Source of the DNA: Hyphomicrobiales bacterium
GTDB lineage: Bacteria; Pseudomonadota; Alphaproteobacteria; Rhizobiales; Beijerinckiaceae
Length of the DNA: 64,000 nt
NCBI GenBank assembly: GCA_017302635.1
Contig: JAFLCX010000002.1
Coordinates: 1,289,828-1,353,827 of the forward strand
Direction: 5' to 3'
Shown: in pieces, positions 1 through 8,584 of the stretch
Layout of the letters: each line of letters begins with the position of its first letter
Numbering within the stretch: position 1 is the first letter of the stretch
The notes under the pieces: model-generated
Told to the model about the DNA's origin: nothing
Databases searched by the model: none
What the model saw: only the letters and a program-made list of their open reading frames with translations
Position numbers and translations under genes: made by a program

Positions 1-749
1 CGAAGGATGGCCAGATCGCCGGGCCGCGCGTGGTCGAGCACATGGTCGATGCCGTGATGAGCTTCGAGGGCGATGCCGGGCATCATTTCCGCATCCTGCG
101 TGCGGTGAAGAACCGCTTCGGTGCAACGGATGAAATCGGCGTGTTCGAAATGGGCGGCGAAGGTCTGGTTGAAGTTCCCAACCCCTCGGCGCTCTTCCTC
201 GGCGCGCGCGACGCAAAAGTGAGCGGCACGGCAGTCTTTGCCGGAATGGAAGGCACACGGCCGCTGCTTATCGAAATTCAGGCGCTGGTGACACCCTCCG
301 CGCTCGGCACGCCGCGCCGCGCGGTGGTGGGGTGGGATACGAGCCGCCTCGCGATGGTGATCGCCGTGCTGGAAGCGCGCGCCGGAGTGCGCCTCGCGAT
401 GCACGATGTCTACATGAACGTCGCGGGTGGCTTTCGTATCATGGAGCCTGCGGCTGACCTGGCCGTCGCGGCAGCTCTGGTCTCCTCGATGGTCGATATC
501 CCCATCCCGCCGGAAATGACGCTGTTCGGCGAAGTGAGCCTCTCGGGGCTCGTGCGCCCGGTGCCGCAGGCCGCCGCGCGGCTCAAGGAGGCTGCCAAAC
601 TCGGTTTCTCCGAAGCCATGCTGCCGGATGGTCTGCAGGATGCTGCCGGCAAGACCGGACTCACCTTGCATCCCATGCGCCAGATTGCCGATCTTGTCGC
701 CGAAATTGCCGGCGGCAAGGGCAATCCGAAACGCTCGGCGCGGATCTAA
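1..749 (+). CDS. radA: DNA repair protein RadA, C-terminal part (5' end outside window)
   Basis: This is the C-terminal part of RadA (Sms), a RecA-like ATPase that helps process recombination intermediates. The reading frame is already open at position 3, so the zinc finger and Walker A motif lie upstream of the window. The RadA signature KNRFG is visible near residue 36 of the translated part, after a segment resembling the end of the RecA-like domain. The rest matches the Lon-protease-like domain typical of RadA C-termini, with the run of hydrophobic strands expected there. It precedes cvpA and purF, a common order in Hyphomicrobiales. A palindromic repeat follows it at 783-832. Confidence 0.93.
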   Translation, partial: KDGQIAGPRVVEHMVDAVMSFEGDAGHHFRILRAVKNRFGATDEIGVFEMGGEGLVEVPNPSALFLGARDAKVSGTAVFAGMEGTRPLLIEIQALVTPSALGTPRRAVVGWDTSRLAMVIAVLEARAGVRLAMHDVYMNVAGGFRIMEPAADLAVAAALVSSMVDIPIPPEMTLFGEVSLSGLVRPVPQAAARLKEAAKLGFSEAMLPDGLQDAAGKTGLTLHPMRQIADLVAEIAGGKGNPKRSARI

Positions 750-782
750 CCGTTGAGGGGCGCTCTTTGTCTCATATTTATC

Positions 783-832
783 GCATGTTTTCTTCGAAAA
801 ACCGGTGCCCACTTTTTCGAAACATGCTCTAG
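783..832. repeat. Rhizobial-type intergenic palindromic repeat, copy 1
   Basis: An imperfect palindrome lies between radA and cvpA. Its outer arms GCATGTTTT and AAACATGC flank a core containing AACCGGTGCCCACTT. The same layout (outer arms GCAT/ATGC, core AACCGG..CCACTT, often ending CTCTAG) recurs at 5720-5764 and 14473-14521. Repeats of this kind are widespread between genes in Hyphomicrobiales. The function is unknown; folding into an mRNA stem-loop is possible. Confidence 0.7.
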
Positions 833-916
833 CGGGGTGACGAAGCGGAACCGAGCCGTTATATGCGGGGTCGCGGTTCCGAGTAGAGCGCCGCTCCGCG
901 GCCTGAGGGAGTATTC

Positions 917-1501
917 ATGCCGGTCACCATTCTTGATCTCGTCGTCATTGGCATCGTTGTGCTTTCAGGCCTTTTGGCGATGGTCAGGGGTTTCACCCGC
1001 GAAGTGCTCGCCATTGCCTCATGGGCGGTCGCGGCCGTGGTCGCATATTTTCTCTATCCGCAGGCAGCGCCCTATGTGGTGCAATACATTGCCAAGCAAC
1101 CACCGCTGCTGGTGAATGGCCTCGCCTTTGGCGGCGTGTTTCTCGGCACGTTGATGATCTCGTACATCATCACCTCCAAACTCTCGGATTTCATTCTCGA
1201 CAGCCGCATCGGAGCGCTCGATCGCACGCTCGGCTTCCTGTTCGGTGCGGCGCGCGGCTTCCTGCTGGCCATCATCGGTTTCGGCTTTTTCTCGTGGCTG
1301 GTGAACGAGAAGCAGCAGCCGCAATGGGTGGCCGATGCTAAATTCCGCCCGGTCCTCACTTCCAGCTGGGACCGCCTGAAAGCGCTTCTGCCGGAAAATC
1401 TCGACGAATCGATCGCGTCGCCGCTCAAGAAGGCCACCGAGGAATTCAAGCAATCGGCTCCCGGTGCGCCCGCACCTGATGCGCCCCAGACCAGACCGTA
1501 A
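917..1501 (+). CDS. cvpA: CvpA family inner-membrane protein
   Basis: A 194-residue membrane protein of the CvpA (colicin V production) family. It begins with a hydrophobic N-terminus and the motif VLSGLLAMVRGFTREVL, close to the family start. About four transmembrane segments follow in the first 140 residues, then a soluble Ala/Pro-rich tail. Family members sit beside purF in many proteobacteria, as here, and have been linked to envelope homeostasis; the exact biochemical role is not settled. The ATG follows a GAGGGAG ribosome-binding site. It is probably co-transcribed with purF, 49 bp downstream. Confidence 0.87.
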   Translation: MPVTILDLVVIGIVVLSGLLAMVRGFTREVLAIASWAVAAVVAYFLYPQAAPYVVQYIAKQPPLLVNGLAFGGVFLGTLMISYIITSKLSDFILDSRIGALDRTLGFLFGAARGFLLAIIGFGFFSWLVNEKQQPQWVADAKFRPVLTSSWDRLKALLPENLDESIASPLKKATEEFKQSAPGAPAPDAPQTRP

Positions 1502-1550
1502 CTCTGCCTGAACGACCGCGCCGTTACTGATGATCGAGGGACATTCGGAC

Positions 1551-3038
1551 ATGACCCAAATCGAGCCGATGGTTGAGTGCGACGATTTCGATGCGCATCC
1601 GTTCGGCGACGCCGATCATCTGCGCGAGGAATGCGGCGTGTTCGGCATTTGCGGACACCCCGAAGCAGCCGCCATCACGGCTCTGGGCCTGCATGCCCTT
1701 CAGCATCGTGGGCAGGAAGCGGCCGGCATCGTGACTTTCGACGGTACGCGCTTCCATTCTGAGCGTCGGCTCGGACTCGTGGGCGACAATTTCTCGAAGC
1801 AGCGCGTGATCGACGAATTGCCCGGTTCATCGGCAATCGGGCACACCCGCTACTCCACAACAGGCGAGACGATCCTGCGCAATGTGCAGCCGCTTTTCGC
1901 CGAGCTTTCGGTGGGCGGCTTTGCTGTCGCGCACAACGGAAACCTGACGAACGGTTTGACCCTGCGCCGGCAGTTGATCGCCGAAGGCGCTATCTATCAG
2001 GCGACATCGGACACGGAAGTGATCCTGCATCTCGTCGCGCGTTCGAAGCGCAACCGCTTTGTCGATCGCTTCATCGAGACTCTTGCTCAGATTCAGGGCG
2101 CCTATGCCTTCGTCGGCATGACCAACAAGAAGCTGATTGGCGCGCGCGATCCGCTGGGCATCCGCCCGCTGGTGCTCGGCAGGCTTGATGGCCACCCGAT
2201 TCTCGCTTCCGAGACCTGCGCTTTGGACATCATCGGCGCGAAATTCGAACGCGAGGTGGAACCGGGCGAAATCCTCGTGATCGAGGACGGGCAGATCGAG
2301 AGCATCAAGCCATTTCCGATTCGCAAGGCTCGGCCTTGCATTTTCGAATACGTGTATTTCGCCCGGCCTGACTCCATCGCGGGCGGCAAGAACGTCTACG
2401 AAGTGCGCAAGAACATCGGCGCGGAACTCGCGGCCGAAACGCCGATCTCGGCCGATGTGGTGGTGCCAGTGCCCGATTCCGGCGTGCCCGCCGCAATCGG
2501 TTTCGCACAGGCTTCCGGCATACCCTATGAGCTCGGAATCATCCGCAACCACTATGTCGGGCGGACCTTCATCCAGCCGACCCAGAGCGTGCGCGAACTC
2601 GGCGTGCGGCTGAAGCACTCCGCCAATCGCGCCGTGATTGCGGGCAAGCGCGTGGTGCTTGTTGATGACTCCATCGTGCGGGGCACCACATCGCGCAAGA
2701 TCGTCGCCATGATGCGCGAAGCGGGCGCGACGGAAGTGCATTTCCGCATCGCATCTCCGCCGATCAAGTACCCGGATTATTACGGCATCGACATGCCTGA
2801 GCGCGACAAGTTGCTCGCCGCTCGGATGTCGATCGAGGAAATGCGCGCTTACCTCGGCGTCGAGAGTCTCTCTTTCATCTCGATCGACGGGCTTTACCGC
2901 GCGCTCGGCGAGCCGGGCCGCAACAACGCCGAACCGCAATATACCGACCATTATTTCACCGGCGAATACCCAACACCCATCGCCGATGTGGCAAGTGAAA
3001 ATGTGAAGCAGCTCTCGCTTCTGGCCGAAGCGAGCTGA
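1551..3038 (+). CDS. purF: Amidophosphoribosyltransferase
   Basis: First committed enzyme of purine synthesis: it transfers ammonia from glutamine to PRPP to give 5-phosphoribosylamine. The class II glutaminase domain starts at EECGVFG, whose Cys is the nucleophile once a short propeptide is removed; HRGQEAAG and HNGNL follow. The phosphoribosyltransferase domain shows VLVDDSIVRGTTSRKI near residue 370, the PRPP-binding loop. I chose the ATG at 1551 because GAGGGA sits about nine bases upstream; an in-frame ATG at 1530 has no comparable site. The product is 495 residues, normal for alphaproteobacteria. The guaB and guaA genes of the same pathway lie 6-9 kb downstream. Confidence 0.97.
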   Translation: MTQIEPMVECDDFDAHPFGDADHLREECGVFGICGHPEAAAITALGLHALQHRGQEAAGIVTFDGTRFHSERRLGLVGDNFSKQRVIDELPGSSAIGHTRYSTTGETILRNVQPLFAELSVGGFAVAHNGNLTNGLTLRRQLIAEGAIYQATSDTEVILHLVARSKRNRFVDRFIETLAQIQGAYAFVGMTNKKLIGARDPLGIRPLVLGRLDGHPILASETCALDIIGAKFEREVEPGEILVIEDGQIESIKPFPIRKARPCIFEYVYFARPDSIAGGKNVYEVRKNIGAELAAETPISADVVVPVPDSGVPAAIGFAQASGIPYELGIIRNHYVGRTFIQPTQSVRELGVRLKHSANRAVIAGKRVVLVDDSIVRGTTSRKIVAMMREAGATEVHFRIASPPIKYPDYYGIDMPERDKLLAARMSIEEMRAYLGVESLSFISIDGLYRALGEPGRNNAEPQYTDHYFTGEYPTPIADVASENVKQLSLLAEAS

Positions 3039-3044
3039 AGCAAC

Positions 3045-3791
3045 ATGTCTCACGCTCCATTGGCCGGGCGCACCGCGCTCATCACAGGTGCTTCGCGCGG
3101 AATCGGGCGAGAGACCGCCCTCGCCTTCGCGAAAGCTGGTGCGCATGTGATCGCGCTCGCGCGCACCGTGGGTGGCCTTGAAGAACTCGATGACCAGATC
3201 CAGTCTGCTGGTGGTTCGGCGACGCTCGTGCCGCTCGATCTGACCGATTTTGACGGCCTCGACCGGCTCGGGCTTTCCATTCACGAGCGCTGGGGCAAAC
3301 TCGATATCCTCGTCGGCAATGGGGCGATGCTCGGCACGGTTGGCCCGCTCAACCATATCGAACCGAAAATCTGGGAAAAGGTTTTCGCGGTCAATGTCAC
3401 GGCGAATTACCGGCTCATCCGCTCGATGGACCCACTGCTGCGCGCATCGGATGCGGGCCGGGCGATTTTCATCTCCTCGGCGGCGGGCTCGAACGCCAAC
3501 GCTTATTGGGGCTGCTATGGCGCATCCAAAGCAGCGCTCGACCTCATGTGCCGTGACTGGGCGGAAGAAGTTCGAAACATCACCAACATCAAGGTGATGC
3601 TGGTCAATCCAGGCCGTACGCGCACCCGGATGCGGGCGGAAGCTGCGCCAGGCGAAGACCCGATGACGCTTCCCACACCCGACGAGATCACGCCGCACCT
3701 TGTTGCGATGGCCTCCCCGGACTGGCAGGAGACCGGCAAGATTTTCGATTTCCCGCGCCGGACCGTTCTGAGCTTTCGTGCGCCGGCATAA
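3045..3791 (+). CDS. SDR family NAD(P)-dependent oxidoreductase
   Basis: A 248-residue classical short-chain dehydrogenase. The cofactor motif is TGASRGIGRETA at residues 14-25, followed by the NG-type motif (VGNGAML, a variant of NNAG) and the catalytic residues Ser (ISSAAGS) and Tyr-x3-Lys (YGASKAAL). The substrate cannot be told from sequence. It begins six bases after the purF stop and is probably read from the same transcript, an arrangement seen in other Hyphomicrobiales. The C-terminal part ends with a Phe-Pro-Arg-Arg segment instead of the usual tetramer tail. Confidence 0.87.
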   Translation: MSHAPLAGRTALITGASRGIGRETALAFAKAGAHVIALARTVGGLEELDDQIQSAGGSATLVPLDLTDFDGLDRLGLSIHERWGKLDILVGNGAMLGTVGPLNHIEPKIWEKVFAVNVTANYRLIRSMDPLLRASDAGRAIFISSAAGSNANAYWGCYGASKAALDLMCRDWAEEVRNITNIKVMLVNPGRTRTRMRAEAAPGEDPMTLPTPDEITPHLVAMASPDWQETGKIFDFPRRTVLSFRAPA

Positions 3792-3870
3792 TTGCAGAAA
3801 AAGGCTCTTGCCGCCTCCGGCCTTTCGCGCTCTGCTGTTCGGCGGGGCGATAAAGGATTGTGGGGGCAAT

Positions 3871-4251
3871 ATGTTCCGGGCACTGTTTGCTGCATTCGTG
3901 TTAATGACGGCTTCCCTGAGCGGGCCTGCTCCCGCCGCAGCGCAAAGCGTGACAATGACCTGGAAGTTCAAGGCCTTCCACAAGAACATTGTCGATATCC
4001 AATTTTACTCACAGAACCGGCGGAACACCTGGCCGGGTGGCAACAAGGTGTGGTCGGTCAAGAATTACGAGACCCAGAATATCAGGATTTCCTGCATTTC
4101 AGGCGAGCGCATCTGCTACGGTGCCTGGGTGCGCGGAACCGGCAGCAGCTACTGGGGCGTTGGGCAGAGCCAGAAATACAGCTGCACCGGCTGCTGCTAC
4201 ACCTGCCAGGCCAACACGTCGACGCCGGTGATCAACCTCAACGCGCGATAA
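3871..4251 (+). CDS. Small secreted Cys-containing protein of unknown function
   Basis: A 126-residue protein that I do not recognise. It has a clear Sec signal peptide (MFRALFAAFVLMTASLSG, cleavage near APAAAQS). The mature part is about 100 residues, rich in Trp, Tyr and Asn, with two Cys pairs: CISGERIC and the cluster CTGCCYTC near the C-terminus. Paired periplasmic disulfides are likely. The ATG at 3871 follows GGGGGC; an upstream in-frame ATG at 3778 overlaps the SDR gene and would bury the signal peptide. The composition suggests a small beta-sheet domain. It ends one base before the stop of the convergent der gene. Confidence 0.7.
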   Translation: MFRALFAAFVLMTASLSGPAPAAAQSVTMTWKFKAFHKNIVDIQFYSQNRRNTWPGGNKVWSVKNYETQNIRISCISGERICYGAWVRGTGSSYWGVGQSQKYSCTGCCYTCQANTSTPVINLNAR

Positions 4252-4252
4252 C

Positions 4253-5692
4253 TTATCCGCGCTTGCGCCGGTTCTCGTAGGGATTGTCGCTCGTGCGAAG
4301 GCTGAGGCGGATCGGCACGCCCGGCAGATTGAAGCTCTCGCGCATGGAATTGACGATATAGCGCCGGTAGGCCTCCGGCAGCGCATCGAGCTGGTTGCCG
4401 AACAGTGCGAAATGCGGTGGGCGGGTTTTCACCTGCGTGGCGTAGCGCAACTTGATGCGACGGCCCGAAACAGCCGGCGGCGGATGGTTCTGCACCACGC
4501 CTTCGAGCCAGCGATTGAGTTTCGAGGTCGAGACGCGCGCGTTCCAGACCCGATGAGCAGAAACCACGCCCTCCATCAGCTTGTCGATCCCCTGGCCTGC
4601 GAGGCCCGAGAGCGGCACGATCGGGCATCCCTTCACCTGCGGCAGGAGATGTGCAGCTTCCTCGCGCAGGGTCGATAGCGTCGCGCCGCGCGTTTCGATC
4701 AGGTCCCATTTGTTGAGACCAATCACGACCGCGCGCCCCTCGCGCTCGACAAGATCGATAATGGTGAGATCCTGCTTTTCGAGCGCGATGGTCGCATCAA
4801 GCAGGATCACCACAACTTCGGCAAATTTCACCGCGCGGATGGCATCGGCCGCCGCGAGCTTTTCGACCTTGTCCTCGATGCGGGCGCGTTTGCGCAGACC
4901 CGCCGTGTCGAACACCTTCACCTTGCGCCCGCGCCATTCCCAGTCGAGCCCGATGCTGTCGCGCGTGATGCCCGCTTCCGGGCCCACGAGCAGGCGTTCT
5001 TCGCCAAGCATGGTGTTGATCAGGGTGGATTTCCCCGCATTCGGCCGCCCGACAATCGCGATGCGCAAAGGCCGTTTGGGATCTTCCGCCTCGTCTTCGC
5101 CATCGTCATCCGTGATAGCGATATCGGTCTCGGCCTCGTCATCAGCATCAGAATCGATGACGGCCTGTTCGCGCTCGGCGCGATCTTGCTCATCCTTCGC
5201 GTCGCATAGCGGCAGCAGGGCATCGTAGAGTTCGCTCATGCCGTCGCCATGCTCGGCGGAGATGGCGACCGGATCGCCAAGGCCGAGCCCGAATGCCTCG
5301 TAGGCGCCCGCCATGCCGCCACGTCCCTCGGCCTTGTTCGCGGCGAGGATCACCGGCTTGCCGGAGCGCCGCACGATTTCGGCGAAATGCCGATCGTCCG
5401 GCATCAGCCCCGCGCGCGCGTCGATGAGGAAAATCACGACATCGCTTTCGGCGATGGCGGCTTCCGTCTGCTGGCGCATCCGGGTGGTGAGGCTGTCGGC
5501 GTGCGCATCTTCGAGCCCGGCCGTATCGATGACGTCGAAGCGCAGGTCGCCGAGCCGAGCTTCGCCCTTGCGCCGGTCACGTGTGACACCGGGGCGATCA
5601 TCCACAAGCGCGAGCTTCTTGCCCACGAGCCGGTTGAACATGGTCGATTTGCCGACATTGGGACGACCGACAAGGGCAACGATCAGGGGCAT
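4253..5692 (-). CDS. der: Ribosome biogenesis GTPase Der (EngA)
   Basis: An essential GTPase for 50S ribosome assembly, with two tandem G domains and a KH-like C-terminal domain. The first P-loop is GRPNVGKST at residue 9 and the second GRPNAGKST near residue 215, each followed by its DxxG and NKxD motifs (NKAEG, a variant, and NKWDL). The linker between the domains is very acidic, a run rich in Asp and Glu. The C-terminal KH-like domain ends in the expected basic tail ([10 protein letters not shown]). At 479 residues it is of normal length. The YfgM-like gene lies upstream, as in E. coli, but bamB, often found between the two, is absent here. Confidence 0.97.
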   Translation of the reverse strand: MPLIVALVGRPNVGKSTMFNRLVGKKLALVDDRPGVTRDRRKGEARLGDLRFDVIDTAGLEDAHADSLTTRMRQQTEAAIAESDVVIFLIDARAGLMPDDRHFAEIVRRSGKPVILAANKAEGRGGMAGAYEAFGLGLGDPVAISAEHGDGMSELYDALLPLCDAKDEQDRAEREQAVIDSDADDEAETDIAITDDDGEDEAEDPKRPLRIAIVGRPNAGKSTLINTMLGEERLLVGPEAGITRDSIGLDWEWRGRKVKVFDTAGLRKRARIEDKVEKLAAADAIRAVKFAEVVVILLDATIALEKQDLTIIDLVEREGRAVVIGLNKWDLIETRGATLSTLREEAAHLLPQVKGCPIVPLSGLAGQGIDKLMEGVVSAHRVWNARVSTSKLNRWLEGVVQNHPPPAVSGRRIKLRYATQVKTRPPHFALFGNQLDALPEAYRRYIVNSMRESFNLPGVPIRLSLRTSDNPYENRRKRG

Positions 5693-5719
5693 GAGCAGCC
5701 AACGATTCCTTTGATGCTC

Positions 5720-5764
5720 GCATGGGCTTCACGCGAACCGGGGTCCACTTCGCTTGCCCATGCT
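5720..5764. repeat. Rhizobial-type intergenic palindromic repeat, copy 2
   Basis: An imperfect palindrome between der and the YfgM-like gene: outer arms GCATGGGC and GCCCATGC around a core with CGAACCGGGGTCCACTT. It belongs to the same family as 783-832 and 14473-14521. The arms have changed together (GGGC/GCCC here, TTTT/AAAA in copy 1), so the ability to pair is kept. Confidence 0.65.
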
Positions 5765-5814
5765 CGGCCGGGCCGTCCGAAAAGGGCGGCAGTCAGGGAC
5801 ACAATCGTTCCCGA

Positions 5815-6483
5815 TCAGCGCTTGATCGGGCCGGAGCGGATGACTGCCAGCAGCAATTCGGCACGTTGGCGCAGGCCTTGCGGCGTATCGGCATCGAGGA
5901 TGATGGCCTGCACCGCATCCAGCGCCTTGGCGCTTTCGCCATGTTTCCAGGCCGAGAGAGCGAGACCCTCGCGCGCCGAATGCCGGAATGTCGCTGTGCC
6001 GGAGATAAGTGGCGAAAGGCGCTTCTCGACTTCGGCGAAAGGCGCCGTATCGACCAGCAGCAAGCCGGCGCGCAGGCGGGCAAGATCGCGCCATTCCGCG
6101 GGAGAAGCGGTATCATTGGCGAGTGCATCAAAGGCCGACACCGCATTGGCGAGCGCCGGTGCATCTTTCGCGGAAGCTGCGAGTTCGGAGGCCAGCCGGA
6201 AGCGGGCCAGAACGGGGTAAGTGCCGGTCTTGCCCTGCGAAAGCGCCGTCAGCGCGGCCTGAGCTTCCGGCTTGTCGCCGTTGGCCTGCGCGATGGCGGC
6301 CTCGTAGGCCGCACCGAGCGTCGCCCGCTCCTTGAACTGTTGCGCCTGCCAGAATTGCCAGCCAGCCACACCGGCGATGAAAAGCACCGCAGCCGCGATG
6401 AATTTCGGGCCGTGCTTCTTCCACAATTCGTTGGCTTTGTCGCGGCGGACTTCTTCATCCACCTCGCGGAAAATATCCGACAT
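5815..6483 (-). CDS. YfgM-like membrane-anchored TPR protein
   Basis: A 222-residue protein with a short cytoplasmic N-terminus (MSDIFREVDEEVRRDKANELWKKHG), one transmembrane helix (about residues 27-45) and a helical periplasmic domain of TPR-like repeats. This is the layout of YfgM/DUF2133-type proteins, which in E. coli work next to the SecYEG translocon and periplasmic chaperones. I chose the ATG at 6483, preceded by GGGA at good spacing; a GTG four codons upstream is possible. It lies directly upstream of der on the same strand, the conserved neighbourhood for this family. The function is assigned by family only. Confidence 0.77.
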   Translation of the reverse strand: MSDIFREVDEEVRRDKANELWKKHGPKFIAAAVLFIAGVAGWQFWQAQQFKERATLGAAYEAAIAQANGDKPEAQAALTALSQGKTGTYPVLARFRLASELAASAKDAPALANAVSAFDALANDTASPAEWRDLARLRAGLLLVDTAPFAEVEKRLSPLISGTATFRHSAREGLALSAWKHGESAKALDAVQAIILDADTPQGLRQRAELLLAVIRSGPIKR

Positions 6484-6560
6484 CGAAAATCCCACAGTTC
6501 CGGCGAGGATCGTCGCCCCGCGCTGTCCGGCCCGGCTTTAGCGCCAATCGCGGCAAATTC

Positions 6561-7154
6561 CTATCCAAAGATTCCGACGCCAATCAATGGGCGGTGCAGC
6601 CAGAACATGAAGACGAACGCGAGAACCGTGCCGACCCCGATTGCAATGAGATCGTTGCGGCCTGAAACGCCATCCTCGGGCGCTCCGGGCATGTTCTCGA
6701 CCCCGCCGGCACGCTTGAGAGCGATCCGCGCATAGACTGCCCATGCGAGGAACGAGCCAAACAGAAGGATCGAGCCAAGATCACCATTTGCGAGCAGGTG
6801 AGCCGTGGCCCACATCTTCACCGCAAGCAGCATCGGATGCTTGGCGCGGGCCTTGATCCGGCCCGGAAAATAGGTTGCCACGAGCAGGATGAAAGCCGGC
6901 CAGACCAGAAGAATGGCGATGTGGCCGAAAAAACGCGGCGGATTCCAGATCTGGATGTAACCGGCTGCCCGATACGCTCCGAATCCATGCGCGATCATGA
7001 AGAGCCCCATGATCGCGACGATCGAATAGACTGCGCGATAGAAATTCTCACCCTTGGCAGCCACAAGCCGGTCGCGCATGCCGCGCTGCCGGGTGAACAG
7101 ATGGCCGCCGACGAAAATCGCGAGACCCAGAACCAGCCAGAACAGACCTTGCAT
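6561..7154 (-). CDS. NnrU family integral membrane protein
   Basis: A 197-residue polytopic membrane protein with about six hydrophobic segments. It matches the NnrU family by its N-terminal GLAIFVGGHLFTR and the AHLLANGDLGSILLFGSFLAWA segment. NnrU was named for a role in nitrite and nitric oxide reductase expression in Rhodobacter, but most family members sit outside denitrification clusters, and none is visible here. The family resembles isoprenylcysteine-methyltransferase-type membrane proteins. The second of two adjacent ATGs (7154) has the better spacing from GAGGAG. It is divergent from the propeller gene starting at 7242. Confidence 0.8.
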   Translation of the reverse strand: MQGLFWLVLGLAIFVGGHLFTRQRGMRDRLVAAKGENFYRAVYSIVAIMGLFMIAHGFGAYRAAGYIQIWNPPRFFGHIAILLVWPAFILLVATYFPGRIKARAKHPMLLAVKMWATAHLLANGDLGSILLFGSFLAWAVYARIALKRAGGVENMPGAPEDGVSGRNDLIAIGVGTVLAFVFMFWLHRPLIGVGIFG

Positions 7155-7241
7155 CATGCGCTCCTCTTGCGTGCAACGGATGTGGCGCGAGGATGCGTTT
7201 CGCGCAAGGGATTTGGCGCGTTTCTCGCAAGCGTCGCAACA

Positions 7242-8447
7242 ATGGGACCTGATTGGTGCAATTTGAGGCGAGGATTGGCGGCCTTTGCCGCCATGCTGGC
7301 CCTTGCCTGCCTCATGCCGGGACACGTCACGAGCGCTGAAACGCAGCTCGTGGTGACCCCTGTCGGGCCGAACATCGTGCTGTTCGATCCAGTCAAGCAG
7401 GGCTGCGATGGCAACGACATCCCCGACATGCCGCTTCGCGTCTATCGGGACGCGGAAGGAAAGGTCGCGGCTTTTGCCCTGCATTACGAGAACCGGCGCC
7501 TTTCGGGGGCTTCCCTCGAAAAACTCGCACTGGATTGCAAGATCGTTTTCCGCGCGACACGCAACAGTGATCCCAAGCAATATGATGACCGCGCCTGGCT
7601 CGCCGCCACCTACACCGAGGACGGCACTCGCGTTTTCGGCCTCGTGCATCACGAATTTCAGGCTGACGCTCACAAGGGGCGCTGCGCCTTCGCCGAATAC
7701 ATCCAGTGCTGGTGGAACAGCATTCTGGCCGTCTCGTCGCGCGACGGTGGCAGAAGCTTCATGAGGCAGAGCCCGCAGGTCGCGATGGCGAGCCCCGAGC
7801 CGAGTGAGGCCGGGCAAGGCCGGCACCGCGGCTTCTTCAACCCCTCGAACATCGTCAAGCAGAATGGTGCCTATTTCACTCTGATCGCGACGACCGGTTG
7901 GCAAGGGCAACCCAGCGGCGTCTGCCTGTTCCGCAACAATGATCCGGCGAATTCAGCCGGCTGGCGTGCCTACGATGGCAAGGATTACACAGCGCGCTTC
8001 CCTGATCCCTACGGAACGGAGAAGCCCAAAATGGGGAACTGCAAGCCGGTCGGGCCCTTCCCGGCCCCCGTGGGTTCACTCACGCGGCATCGCGGCACGG
8101 GCTTGTGGGTCGCGGTCTATCAGGCGAAAGCGGGCATGCCGGATGGCACGGGCGGGAGCTATGCCGTTTCCGGTTTCTACACTGCATCATCGCCCGATCT
8201 GCTGCGCTGGAGCCCTCCGACCCTCGTGCTGGAGACACCCACACTCTACGACAGCCCCTGCGGCGCGCGGGTGCTCCGCTCCTATCCAACCCTTATTGAT
8301 TCTTCTGCCAAAACCCGGAATTTCGAGGATATGGGCGATGCGGCGCTCCTCACCTTTGCCGAAAAGCGCGTGGAAGGCTGCCGCGTGACGCATGAGCGGA
8401 AGCTTCTCGCCCGAAAGGTGCGGATTTCGCGTTTAGAGGCCCAATAA
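7242..8447 (+). CDS. Secreted beta-propeller, sialidase/glycosidase-like protein of unknown function
   Basis: A 401-residue exported protein. An Arg-containing N-region and a hydrophobic stretch ([13 protein letters not shown]) form a signal peptide cleaved near TSAET. The mature part has repeated beta-strand segments and one Asp-box-like motif (SSRDGGRSF), as in sialidase-type propellers; [16 protein letters not shown] resembles a blade of glycoside hydrolase family 43-like folds. Several Cys pairs suggest disulfides. I cannot name a substrate. The frame is open far upstream (to 6798), but that part overlaps the nnrU gene on the other strand and lacks a signal peptide, so the start is placed at 7242. 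Confidence 0.72.
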   Translation: MGPDWCNLRRGLAAFAAMLALACLMPGHVTSAETQLVVTPVGPNIVLFDPVKQGCDGNDIPDMPLRVYRDAEGKVAAFALHYENRRLSGASLEKLALDCKIVFRATRNSDPKQYDDRAWLAATYTEDGTRVFGLVHHEFQADAHKGRCAFAEYIQCWWNSILAVSSRDGGRSFMRQSPQVAMASPEPSEAGQGRHRGFFNPSNIVKQNGAYFTLIATTGWQGQPSGVCLFRNNDPANSAGWRAYDGKDYTARFPDPYGTEKPKMGNCKPVGPFPAPVGSLTRHRGTGLWVAVYQAKAGMPDGTGGSYAVSGFYTASSPDLLRWSPPTLVLETPTLYDSPCGARVLRSYPTLIDSSAKTRNFEDMGDAALLTFAEKRVEGCRVTHERKLLARKVRISRLEAQ

Positions 8448-8584
8448 GGGCTTTTCTTTCCCGCATCAGCGGGTGTAGGGATGCGCGCCAACATCGATCG
8501 GGGCCAGGTCAGAGCGCGGTTGTCACGCTCCCGCCATATCGCATCACCAGATGCAAGCTTCCCGATCCTAAACGGAGTGTTGGC

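Noticed and set aside
1827..3989. A 720-codon open frame on the minus strand opposite purF and the SDR.
   Set aside because: High GC leaves the antisense frame free of stops. Its translation is Arg/His/Ala-rich without domains, while both plus-strand genes have full family motifs.
6561..7154. NnrU as evidence for denitrification.
   Set aside because: No nir, nor or related genes lie nearby, and the family is widespread outside denitrifiers.
6798..7241. An N-terminal extension of the propeller protein.
   Set aside because: It would overlap the nnrU gene almost completely and bury a good signal peptide; the start at 7242 is preferred.
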